Assembly: GCA_031277235.1 (NCBI GenBank)
Contig: JAITMT010000353.1
Span: 1 to 11,611 of the forward strand
Direction of reading: 5' to 3'
DNA length: 11,611 nt
DNA from: Tannerella sp.
GTDB lineage: Bacteria > Bacteroidota > Bacteroidia > Bacteroidales > Tannerellaceae
Within the stretch, counting starts at the first letter, position 1; each line of letters opens with the position of its first letter. Below, piece by piece: positions 1 to 7,660 of this stretch. The notes under the pieces were generated by a model that saw only the letters and a list, made by a program, of their open reading frames with translations, was not told the DNA's origin and did no database searches. The position numbers and the translations under genes were made by a program.

Positions 1-4
1 TTTG

Positions 5-36
5 CAAAGGTAGGGTGTTTTTGCGGAATTTGCAAA
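5..36 (-). promoter_or_regulatory. Bacteroides-type promoter reading leftward out of the window
   Basis: On the minus strand a -33 element TTTG (36 to 33) and a -7 element TACCTTTG (12 to 5) are separated by 20 bp. Both elements and the spacing fit the Bacteroidota housekeeping consensus TTTG / N19-21 / TAnnTTTG. It lies just past the end of the GH29 gene and points away from it, so it should drive a minus-strand gene beyond the left edge of the window. The rest of 1-96 shows no obvious terminator hairpin. The match is seen directly; promoter activity is inferred. Confidence 0.55.
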
Positions 37-96
37 TCGGAGTTGCCATCAATGTAATATTTTTCGTCTTTCCGGGAGTTTGATAATGAATATGAT

Positions 97-1128
97 TTAC
101 AGGCTATTATTAATCTCTACCGGTTTTTCTTCTCCCCTGATCAATCTGCCTACTTTAGCAAGTGTTTGAACATCAATATTTCTGATTTCTCCGTTATAAT
201 CGGGACCGACATCCAGGGAAAAAATATTTCCATATTTCACGGATCCAAGGTAATCCTGATATATTTTCTCTGCAGGAAGGCAAAGATGGTCATGTTCCGG
301 CAAAGAGTAAAACCAGTCTGCGCCTCCTTGATGCGCGGGCAGTATCGGATATGTAAATTCGGCAACTAAATAACCCTTGTACGTAGCCTCGTGTTCCGGC
401 TCTATTGACGAGGCTTCACTATCTCCAAGCGTTCCGGGCGTACCTCTTTCCCGCAAGCGAATTCTTCCCGAAGCCGGACCGTGATTGTAGCCCGAAAAGC
501 AATTCGGTTGAAGTTCATATACCCATTGGGTCGTTTCGTCATGTGACAATCCTCCGTCTCCCTGTGCGTAGTCGAACCAAATGAATTCAATGGGACCGTA
601 ACCGGTTAGCAGTTCCTTCAACTGGGCTTTTTTAACCTCTGCGTTCCTGCCGCCATCTTCATGGAACACGGCACCCGGAAATGTCCAATCACCTTCGGAA
701 AAATACAAAGCCAATTTAAGCCCATGCCTGTCGCACGATTTTTTGAGTTTTGCCAGTACATCAATGCCTAAAGGGCTGTTAGTCACTTTTAAATCGGTGG
801 TTTTGGTATCCCACAGACAAAATCCGTCATGATGCTTCGTCAGGAACAGAATATATCCCATCCCTGCATCTTTTGCCACACGGCACCACTGGTCGGTATT
901 ACATCCTGTTGCCCTGAAATACGAAGCATCCTTGCCTGCGGTCGGCGTCCATTCCTGCCCCGAAAAGGTGCTGAACGACCAGCAAATAAACATGCCGAAT
1001 TTCATATCCCGAATCTGTTCGGCACGTGTTTCATTGTCTATTATCTGTTGATAGCCGGTTTTATTCGACTGATGACAGTTCGATAAAAAAATCAAAAAAA
1101 CAAGACAGAATGTATTTCTAAATTTCAT
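97..1128 (-). CDS. GH29-family alpha-L-fucosidase-like lipoprotein, short form
   Basis: Predicted retaining exo-glycosidase of the GH29 (alpha-L-fucosidase) family, 343 residues. The N-terminus is a lipoprotein signal with candidate lipobox LSNC at Cys18, which places the enzyme in the periplasm or at the cell surface. GH29 hallmarks are KFGMFICW at 43-50, LTKHHDGFCLW at 96-106, EFIWFDY at 181-187 with Asp186 at the usual nucleophile position, and a late NIFSLDVGPD segment at 301-310 that resembles the family LLNVGP motif. Two oddities stand out. The family motif normally reads FGxFIHW, but here the His is Cys49. The protein also ends right after the catalytic barrel, with no C-terminal beta-sandwich (family members are often 430-600 residues). 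It is the last gene of the leftward PUL group, 287 bp downstream of susD and probably cotranscribed. Fucose specificity is inferred; the altered signature leaves room for another related sugar. Confidence 0.85.
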   Translation of the reverse strand: MKFRNTFCLVFLIFLSNCHQSNKTGYQQIIDNETRAEQIRDMKFGMFICWSFSTFSGQEWTPTAGKDASYFRATGCNTDQWCRVAKDAGMGYILFLTKHHDGFCLWDTKTTDLKVTNSPLGIDVLAKLKKSCDRHGLKLALYFSEGDWTFPGAVFHEDGGRNAEVKKAQLKELLTGYGPIEFIWFDYAQGDGGLSHDETTQWVYELQPNCFSGYNHGPASGRIRLRERGTPGTLGDSEASSIEPEHEATYKGYLVAEFTYPILPAHQGGADWFYSLPEHDHLCLPAEKIYQDYLGSVKYGNIFSLDVGPDYNGEIRNIDVQTLAKVGRLIRGEEKPVEINNSL

Positions 1129-1147
1129 TTTAATTTTTCGTTCATAA

Positions 1148-1236
1148 AGTCATGGGTTAAATGTGTGGATTTCTGCATTTAATAATCAATAATTCAGATG
1201 ATTAAATTCAGTCATCGACAAATTCGACCCATGACT
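1148..1236. repeat. Inverted repeat beside the GH29 start
   Basis: A perfect 10-bp inverted repeat, agtcatgggt at 1148-1157 and acccatgact at 1227-1236, is separated by 69 bp of AT-rich sequence. It lies just upstream of the GH29 start on the minus strand and next to the larger structured repeat at 1255-1376. No TAnnTTTG box facing the GH29 gene was found in this stretch. It may be the boundary of a larger repeat unit, or chance. Confidence 0.35.
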
Positions 1237-1254
1237 AATATACTTAAACCTGTT

Positions 1255-1376
1255 TGCATCCTGTCGGAGATGCATCGCTCGGTAGAATATCCGGCAACCT
1301 ACAGGATGCATTCCGTATGGAATGCAACCAACAGCGAAATATATTTTCTACCGAGCGATACAATCCTGACGGATTG
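1255..1376. repeat. Structured intergenic repeat with nested inverted repeats
   Basis: This 122-bp non-coding block carries several nested inverted pairs. A 10-bp pair is tgcatcctgt (1255-1264) with acaggatgca (1301-1310). A 13-bp pair is atcgctcggtaga (1274-1286) with tctaccgagcgat (1347-1359). Two small hairpins are gcattcc-gtat-ggaatgc (1308-1325) and caatcc-tgac-ggattg (1361-1376). A 5-bp stem, gcatc/gatgc, spans 1256-1273. The design resembles dispersed intergenic repeats that I recall from Bacteroidales genomes with GCATCGCTCGGTAGA-like cores, but I cannot check copies here. It lies between susD and the GH29 gene, so it would be transcribed and could fold in the mRNA. Short open frames across it are taken as non-genic. 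Confidence 0.65.
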
Positions 1377-1415
1377 TCAAATTCGGGTATTACATTGCGT
1401 ATTCATTTAACTTTT

Positions 1416-3062
1416 TTACCAGCCCGGATTTTGTTCCAATTTCCCGTTCTTTGACAATTCATTCATCTGAATGGGCATGAAATTCATTCTGGATTCATAT
1501 ACAAGATTTTGAGCATCAACCGGTTGATAATCATACGAAAACGTACCGTCGCTTTCTTTGGGTATAACAACTCCGGTATATTTCCGACCGTTCAATACGG
1601 TTTCCGCCAATTTCCAGCGACGCAAATCCCAGTAACGATGCTGCTCAAAACAAAGTTCTATGTAACGCTCGTTCCGAATAAGGCTTCTCATTTGTTCCTG
1701 ATTGAGATTCCGATCGAGATTAGCCGTGATGCCGGCTCTTTGCCTGATTTTGTCAAGCGCTTCATAAACAGCGGCTGACGGTCCATTGGCTTCATTTTCC
1801 GCTTCGGCAAAATTCAACAGCGTTTCTCCATACCTGAACTCAATCCATGGCTGCACACTGCCTCTTCCGAAGGAATATTGCGTATTGTCGGGATTGACGG
1901 CTTTGAGGCAAAAATAGCCGGTGCGCGTTGTATAATCCTGGTTCAGGGGATTTCCGCCGGGATTGTCGTAATCATTTCCACCCCTGTATATCTGCAACAC
2001 GTAATTTTTATTCAAAACTCCTCCCTGCATACCGGACATAATGGATTGATTATATCCGATATAGGTATAGAACCGGTCATCCCTGCCCACATAAGGATTG
2101 TTCGGATCATATCCGGAACCGGATTCATGAATCATTTTACCGGTTTTCATGGGGAAAGCGTCTATCAATTCCTGCAAAGGCGAACATTGACCGGCGTCTG
2201 CGATAGCCAAATCCAATGTTTTGACGCAAGCGTCCCATCCGTGAGAAGCATTGGGCATGGCATACGTCTTTTCAAGAATGATTTCCGGATGGGAGGGAGA
2301 GTTGTCCAACCAAAGTGTTTTCAGATCGGGATAAAGGTCATATTTGCCGAGATCCATCACCGCTTTGGCTGCACTCGCTGCCTGCTGCCAACGGGATACA
2401 TCATTTGAAGGATTGTATAAAGCGCTGGCATAATACAGAAGCGCCCGGGCTTTTAGAGCCAATGCCGCTCCTCCCGTTATTTTTCCACGGGCGGCGTCTC
2501 GCGGCAAGTCGCCTGCTATTGCATCCATTTCATCAATGATGAATTGAAAGCATTCATCCAAACTATTACGCGGAACTTGCAGATCTTCGTCAAGCGTCTG
2601 GGAAGTTTTAATTAAAGGAACTCCGCCGTATCTTTTTACAAGATTGAAATAATACAGACCGCGAAAGAACCGGACTTCAGCCGAGGTTAGCCTCTTGACG
2701 TCCTCGGAAACGCCCGCATTAGGGATATTCTGCAGGAAATCATTGACAATACGTATGTTCCTGTAGGCGGCTTCCCAGTTATCATTCGGATTATTCGTAT
2801 CATCCCAATCGCCTATCAGGTATTGGTTGGACGCCTGTCCCGCATAATTGCTGCGGGCTTCGTCCGCTATGTTGTGTGGAAAACGGGTATCCCAGCCCGG
2901 CATATTGTAATGTAATAGATTTACATACATGTCTATTAACTTCGGATCGTTCCACACATCGGCAGAATTGATTGTAGATGGATTAACCAAATCCAGATCC
3001 TGACATGCACTTACCGTAAAAAGTGCAGTTGAAAATAATATGATGATTTTCTTGGGTATCAT
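1416..3062 (-). CDS. RagB/SusD-family glycan-binding outer-membrane lipoprotein
   Basis: SusD-like surface lipoprotein of 548 residues that would bind an oligosaccharide and act as the lid of the SusC transporter. The signal peptide ends in lipobox VSAC with Cys20, followed by an Asp-bearing QDLD stretch of the kind associated with surface export in Bacteroidota. Family segments are visible: WEAAYRNIRIVNDFL at 96-110, AEVRFFRGLYYFNLVKRYGG from 128, a TPR-like helix region GGAALALKARALLYYASALY at 197-216, the conserved IRNERYIELCFEQHRYWDLRRW region starting at 462, and the terminal FMPIQMNEL...NPGW segment at 528-548. It starts 26 bp after the susC stop, the normal susC-susD operon spacing. 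Length is typical for the family. The ligand cannot be read from sequence. The name susD applies only to the starch prototype, so no symbol is given. Confidence 0.96.
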   Translation of the reverse strand: MIPKKIIILFSTALFTVSACQDLDLVNPSTINSADVWNDPKLIDMYVNLLHYNMPGWDTRFPHNIADEARSNYAGQASNQYLIGDWDDTNNPNDNWEAAYRNIRIVNDFLQNIPNAGVSEDVKRLTSAEVRFFRGLYYFNLVKRYGGVPLIKTSQTLDEDLQVPRNSLDECFQFIIDEMDAIAGDLPRDAARGKITGGAALALKARALLYYASALYNPSNDVSRWQQAASAAKAVMDLGKYDLYPDLKTLWLDNSPSHPEIILEKTYAMPNASHGWDACVKTLDLAIADAGQCSPLQELIDAFPMKTGKMIHESGSGYDPNNPYVGRDDRFYTYIGYNQSIMSGMQGGVLNKNYVLQIYRGGNDYDNPGGNPLNQDYTTRTGYFCLKAVNPDNTQYSFGRGSVQPWIEFRYGETLLNFAEAENEANGPSAAVYEALDKIRQRAGITANLDRNLNQEQMRSLIRNERYIELCFEQHRYWDLRRWKLAETVLNGRKYTGVVIPKESDGTFSYDYQPVDAQNLVYESRMNFMPIQMNELSKNGKLEQNPGW

Positions 3063-3088
3063 AACTTTATTTTTTATTATTTTAAAAT

Positions 3089-6000
3089 TTAGAAATTAAG
3101 AGTCACGCCGGCGCTGAATAACTTCTGTTGCGGATAATAACTTCCGGAACCCGATCCGGCTTCAGGATCAAAACCTTTCAACGGGCTCCATGTGAGCAGA
3201 TTTTGACCTGATACAAATATCCTCAAACTGTTAATATGCCATCTGCTCAATGAAAATGAAGGGAAAGTATATCCCAATGCGATGGTTTTCAGGCGCAAAT
3301 ACGACGCGTCGTTCAACCAGATTTCGGAATCCCGATCGTTGACGCCGCTTCTGCCGGGCCACAAAAGCGGATATTTGGCATCTTTATTTTCGGGCGACCA
3401 GGCGTCCAACAGGTATTCGTAAGAGTTTCTTCCGCCCTCAAACAAGGTGATGCGGGCATGTTCAAAGAACATTATATTCCTTTGGGCTGCTCCCTGAAAC
3501 AGGAAATTGAAATCGAAATTGTTCCAGGTTGCATTTCCCGACAAACCAAACATGATCCGGGGAATTGTGTTATAGTCGGAGAGTATGGTTTGGTCGCTGC
3601 TATCAATGACGCCATCGTTATTCAGATCGGCATACTTGATATCGCCTGCCACGGAAGCCACGCCAAACTGGCTGCCACCCATCCATCCGTTGGCTTCTTC
3701 CTGACTCTGGAATAGTCCCAGCGACTTATAACCGGTTCTGAAACCTAACGGGCGGTTTATTTGCTTTTGAAAATCCAATGCATTGGCAGGATCGTCAATT
3801 TGCAATACCTTGTTTTTAGCATAGGAACCGGTAAAACTGAGGGAATAATGCAACTTGTCTATTTGATTTTGATGGCTCAGCGTGATTTCAAATCCCTGAT
3901 TTTTTACCCGCGCATAATTTTCATTCGGCAAACTGCGCCCAAAGGTTTGTGGAACCGAGCGTGCGCGCGTCCACAGGATATTCCAGGTATTTTTAATAAA
4001 ATAGTCAAATTCAAAACCGAACAGGCCATTCCAGAAACTGCCGTCAAGACCCATGTTGAAATTATTGGCTGTCTCCCAAGTAATGTTGGCGTTGGGAAAA
4101 ACGCCATAATAAATCAACGTTTGAGCTTCTCCGTTGAAAAACGGTCCCATGTCGGACGCCACGGTGAAATCGTCCTGAAACTGGAAAGCGTTTACCTTAT
4201 CATTACCTACCTGTGCAAAAGAGAATCTCGGTTTCAAATTGGTAATAAAATCAAGGTTTTCATTGTCGCGGATAAAGCCTTCTTCGGAAATTCTCCAGGC
4301 AGCCGATACGGAAGGAAAGAATCCGAAACGTTTGTCTTTGGGAAATATGTAAGAACCGTCATAGCGGAAAGATGCATCAAACAGGTATTTACTGTTAAAT
4401 ATGTAGCCTATCCTGCCTACCAATGCTCTGCGTGCATCTATAATTTTTCCGCCGCCGTCGATATTCTGATTCAGGGGACCGCTTGCGAACAATTCATCTT
4501 TTGTCGTTATTGCAAAATCCTGGCGGGCAGCGCTAAAGTGGTCGCCATAAGCGCCATTCTGTTCATACAGCAATAAACCGCTCAAGTCATGTTTTCCGAA
4601 TGTGCGCTGATAGTTGAGTCCCACGTTCATGAAAGTAGAGAAAGTCTGATAAAAACCTTCAAAGAGCCAGGGTACTCCGCTGATTCCTCCCTCCACTCTT
4701 GTATTGGTTACGTTACCATCCGCATCTTCGGTGTATGTCATATAGGGAATTAAAAATACTTTTTCAAAACCGTAATACTTCCCGAATGTTACGTTTGCAT
4801 TTGCCGACAATCCTTGAGTTACTCCATCCAGTTTCAAGTTTGCGGTCAACGAGCCTTGAAAAGTATTGTACAATTGCTTTCGATATCCGGCATTGTTGAT
4901 TTCCTCAATCACATGCGAACTTGAAACATTTACCGGTTTGCCATCCGGGTAAAAGGGTTTATAGGTCGGGTTGTGCCAGGTAACGTTGGAAAAAATAGTG
5001 CCGGGATAAATACTGGGGTTTTTGTAATTTTCCTGCTGCCCGTCAATACTTACGCCTAAAGTAAAATAGGAAGTAATGTCTGCATCAACATTTGAACGGA
5101 ATTTATACGCCTTGTAATTGATATTATTATACATTCCGTCCTGATCCAGTACGCTTGCAGAAAAGAAATACCGGATAATATCGGAACCGCCGTTCATGGT
5201 TATATTATGACTCTGCATCATTGAGTTATTCTTGAAGGTAGCCTTATACCAATCCGCTCCGTCTTCGCCAGTCCGGTATCTTTCAATGGCTTCATCCGTA
5301 TAATAGCGGCTGGCTTGCGTAGGATTATTCCGGTCAAAACCAGCATTGTCCAAAGCGATATTGGCGCCGGTTGCATATTGATAAGCCGACATGACGGAAG
5401 GATACATGGTGGGGCGTTGCAATGTCGCACTGCCGGAATAGGTTATGTTCAACTTCTCCTTTTTCCCCCTTTTTGTCGTTACCAGAAATACGCCATTGTT
5501 AGCCCGCGCTCCGTAAATTGCCGCTGCCGCACCATCTTTCAGCACGGTTATGCTTTCAATTTCGTTGGGGTCTAAGGTATTAAAACCGTTTCGCAGCACT
5601 CCGTCAACAATATTACTCCGCGGTACGCCATCAACAATAATCAGTGGCGAGTTGTCGTTTAAAGTGCTCAGTCCCCTGATATTTAAACTTGAGCCGCTAC
5701 CCGGAGCTCCATCGTAATTGACGGCAGTAACGCCCGATGCAATCCCGGCTAATGCGTTGGACAGATTTGCAACGGGAGTTGTTAAAAGTTCCTTTCCGCC
5801 TACGGTAGCGATGGCGCTTGTCAGGTTGACCTTCTTCCTGGTGCCATACCCAATCACTACCACTTCGTCCAGCGATTGCATGTCTTCCTGCAGAACGATG
5901 TTGAAACTGTTTTCATCGCCGACGGCAATTTCCTGCGTCAGATAGCCCAGATAACTGATTTTCAGCACAGCGCCATCGTTCACGGTCAGCGAAAAACGCC

Positions 6001-6490
6001 CGTCCGCGTCGGTTGTCGTGCCATTGGTTATACCTCGCTCCAGGACGGTTGCGCCGATGACCGGCTCGCCCTGCACATCGCGTACATATCCCGAAATACG
6101 TTTCCCGGATTGTTGAATATCCTGATTTTCAATCTTTTTATTCGAGAGAATTATGTATTGGTTACGAAATTCATAGCCAATATCCGTCCCGTCAAATGCC
6201 TTATCAAGAATGGTGGACAAACTTCCTCGCCGGTCGCTCAGTTTTACGACACGATTCACATTCACATCATTATTGCGGAACAGGACAAGAAAATCCGTCT
6301 GTTCCTCGATGACGTCAATCAATTCCTTGATTGTAAGATGGTTTGTACTTAATTCAATGTTGGTCTGAGCGTCAAGATTCAGAGAGAACGATTGAAATGT
6401 ACATAAAAACAAGAGAAAAATAGTGTTTCTCATAATTCTGAAAATTTTATTTTTTTTATAAAAAAACGCTAACAAATGTTTTAAATTCAT
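3089..6490 (-). CDS. SusC/RagA-family TonB-dependent transporter with STN signalling domain
   Basis: Outer-membrane TonB-dependent importer for oligosaccharides, 1133 residues. In order: a signal sequence (hydrophobic core about 22-38, probable cleavage after the Ala of LDAQ near 41); a secretin/TonB N-terminal (STN) domain about 44-118; a carboxypeptidase-regulatory-like domain about 131-200 (ISGYVRDVQGEPVIGATV...DADGRFSL); TonB box DEVVVIGYGT at 208-217; a plug about 220-345 with the SusC motifs LNIRGLST, PLIIVDGVP and ITVLKDGAAAAIYGARANNGV; then the beta-barrel to the C-terminus, ending in Phe (GVTLNF). The STN domain is the part that contacts a FecR anti-sigma factor, which fits the fecR and sigma genes directly upstream. 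Met20 (codon start 6433) is an alternative start with a more compact signal peptide. The longer start is kept because SusC proteins with STN domains often have an extended basic N-terminus (KKNKIFRIM-like). No TAnnTTTG box faces this gene in the upstream spacer, consistent with, though not proof of, an ECF-dependent promoter. Confidence 0.96.
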   Translation of the reverse strand: MNLKHLLAFFYKKNKIFRIMRNTIFLLFLCTFQSFSLNLDAQTNIELSTNHLTIKELIDVIEEQTDFLVLFRNNDVNVNRVVKLSDRRGSLSTILDKAFDGTDIGYEFRNQYIILSNKKIENQDIQQSGKRISGYVRDVQGEPVIGATVLERGITNGTTTDADGRFSLTVNDGAVLKISYLGYLTQEIAVGDENSFNIVLQEDMQSLDEVVVIGYGTRKKVNLTSAIATVGGKELLTTPVANLSNALAGIASGVTAVNYDGAPGSGSSLNIRGLSTLNDNSPLIIVDGVPRSNIVDGVLRNGFNTLDPNEIESITVLKDGAAAAIYGARANNGVFLVTTKRGKKEKLNITYSGSATLQRPTMYPSVMSAYQYATGANIALDNAGFDRNNPTQASRYYTDEAIERYRTGEDGADWYKATFKNNSMMQSHNITMNGGSDIIRYFFSASVLDQDGMYNNINYKAYKFRSNVDADITSYFTLGVSIDGQQENYKNPSIYPGTIFSNVTWHNPTYKPFYPDGKPVNVSSSHVIEEINNAGYRKQLYNTFQGSLTANLKLDGVTQGLSANANVTFGKYYGFEKVFLIPYMTYTEDADGNVTNTRVEGGISGVPWLFEGFYQTFSTFMNVGLNYQRTFGKHDLSGLLLYEQNGAYGDHFSAARQDFAITTKDELFASGPLNQNIDGGGKIIDARRALVGRIGYIFNSKYLFDASFRYDGSYIFPKDKRFGFFPSVSAAWRISEEGFIRDNENLDFITNLKPRFSFAQVGNDKVNAFQFQDDFTVASDMGPFFNGEAQTLIYYGVFPNANITWETANNFNMGLDGSFWNGLFGFEFDYFIKNTWNILWTRARSVPQTFGRSLPNENYARVKNQGFEITLSHQNQIDKLHYSLSFTGSYAKNKVLQIDDPANALDFQKQINRPLGFRTGYKSLGLFQSQEEANGWMGGSQFGVASVAGDIKYADLNNDGVIDSSDQTILSDYNTIPRIMFGLSGNATWNNFDFNFLFQGAAQRNIMFFEHARITLFEGGRNSYEYLLDAWSPENKDAKYPLLWPGRSGVNDRDSEIWLNDASYLRLKTIALGYTFPSFSLSRWHINSLRIFVSGQNLLTWSPLKGFDPEAGSGSGSYYPQQKLFSAGVTLNF

Positions 6491-6554
6491 ATCTTTGTAG
6501 TTTAAAAGTTAATACTGGTAAATTTTTTACAGATTTTTGGTGTTACTTTTTAAG

Positions 6555-6583
6555 CCACGGCAAAACCGGTACTTTTGCCGTGG
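6555..6583. terminator. Strong hairpin between fecR and susC
   Basis: A perfect 11-bp stem, ccacggcaaaa (6555-6565) with ttttgccgtgg (6573-6583), encloses a 7-nt loop. A G-T and an A-T pair could extend the base. It lies 52 bp after the fecR stop and 64 bp before the susC start. Read leftward, in the direction of the genes, the 3' flank is CTTAAAAAGT with no immediate U tract. A T-rich tract (ttcttttt) follows only on the plus strand, where no gene precedes it. It may end the sigma-fecR transcript imperfectly, act as an attenuator or processing site, or stabilise an mRNA end. Confidence 0.6.
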
Positions 6584-6635
6584 TTCTTTTTGGATTTTCT
6601 TTCATTTTTTCATAGGCTATCAGATTAATAATTAA

Positions 6636-7595
6636 TTATTTTGTGATTTTTATACGATTGTTGTCTTCGTCCTTTTGGATTTCAAATCGGTGGATTCTTT
6701 GCATCAGCTGCAGTATCTCGTCTATGCCGTCGCGCTGACGAAACTTGACCGTGTATCGCCATTCGCGCATGGCGACATTTTCGATATGGATATTGATATC
6801 GTAATAAAGTTCCAATTTTTTGACAATGTTCTCAAAGCGTTCATTATTAAAACTGTAAATGCCTTCCGTCCACAGAAAATAATTACGGTCGGCAATCGGA
6901 GCGACCGTCATTTTATCGCCTTCAATCGTAACTTCCTCCTGGGGTTTCAAGGTTACAACATCCTTATTATCAACCGTAACGCGGCCTTCTATCAGACTGA
7001 CGCGGCTTAATTTTTCTCCGGGATAACTGTAAATGTTAAACGTTGTACCTAAAACTTTAATATTGAATCCTTTGGAAGAAACGATAAACGGCTTTTCCGG
7101 ATTTTTGGCAACTTCAAAATAGGCTTCGCCTTCCACTTGGACGTGTCTTTTATTTCCCTTAAATTCAACGGGATACGTCAGTTTCGTCTGTGCATTCAGC
7201 CATACGCTGGTGCCGTCTTCGAGCGTAAAGTTAACGCGCTGACCGGCAGGGACATACAGCGTATTGAATTTTTCGGCGGAGTCACTTTTCGATTGATGAT
7301 AAATTCCCGACAGAAACCACGTAAAACCAATCAGACAAGCCGCCACCGCTGCATAGGATAGTATTTGCCGCAGGCTTACAGTCCCGGATTTTCTGCCATT
7401 CATAAATTGGCGGTAACTTTCCCGCGCATGGGTCAAATCACCTTCCTGCCGCTTCAAATTCATGATGGCATTCAGATTTTTATAGCGCGCCAGTTCGGTT
7501 TTGAGCGCCGCATCATTTTCCGATTTCCGCAGCAATTCGAGTTTTTCTTCTTGCGAAAGACTGCCTTCCCCGTATTTTTTGATCAATTCGTCCAT
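6636..7595 (-). CDS. FecR-family anti-sigma factor
   Basis: Inner-membrane anti-sigma regulator of 319 residues. The cytoplasmic N-terminal part (1-77), which would hold the sigma factor, is followed by a single transmembrane segment about 78-98 (ILSYAAVAACLIGFTWFLSG). The periplasmic FecR domain spans about 112-210 (VPAGQRVNFTLEDGTSVWLN, GEAYFEVAKNPEKPFIV, VLGTTFNIYSYPGE, VSLIEGRVTV). A C-terminal DUF4974-like domain covers about 247-317 (FNNERFENIVKKLELYYDINIHI). The C-terminal part is expected to touch the SusC STN domain. The gene follows the sigma gene after 65 bp and precedes susC, the standard order for an ECF/anti-sigma-controlled PUL. All expected parts are present. The partner assignment rests on gene order. 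Confidence 0.95.
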   Translation of the reverse strand: MDELIKKYGEGSLSQEEKLELLRKSENDAALKTELARYKNLNAIMNLKRQEGDLTHARESYRQFMNGRKSGTVSLRQILSYAAVAACLIGFTWFLSGIYHQSKSDSAEKFNTLYVPAGQRVNFTLEDGTSVWLNAQTKLTYPVEFKGNKRHVQVEGEAYFEVAKNPEKPFIVSSKGFNIKVLGTTFNIYSYPGEKLSRVSLIEGRVTVDNKDVVTLKPQEEVTIEGDKMTVAPIADRNYFLWTEGIYSFNNERFENIVKKLELYYDINIHIENVAMREWRYTVKFRQRDGIDEILQLMQRIHRFEIQKDEDNNRIKITK

Positions 7596-7660
7596 TTTCT
7601 GTTCTTATGCCCTTATAACGGACAGCATGAAAAATCCGCCAAAAGATGTTGAAAAAATTT

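Noticed and set aside
1198..1454. Short plus-strand open frames across the susD-GH29 spacer
   Set aside because: They coincide with the inverted-repeat element and run into the end of susD; translations show no gene-like features.
3761..4576. Open frame of 271 codons on the plus strand inside susC
   Set aside because: It is antisense to the SusC barrel, has no recognisable family motif, and the susC frame is fully conserved across it.
6490..6497. TATCTTTG box on the plus strand at the start of susC
   Set aside because: It matches the -7 consensus but points away from susC, has no clear -33 element, and no plus-strand gene follows; probably chance in AT-rich DNA.
6627..6640. Perfect 14-bp palindrome aataattaattatt at the fecR stop
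   Set aside because: It consists only of A and T in an AT-rich spacer and overlaps the stop codon; too weak to call a regulatory site.
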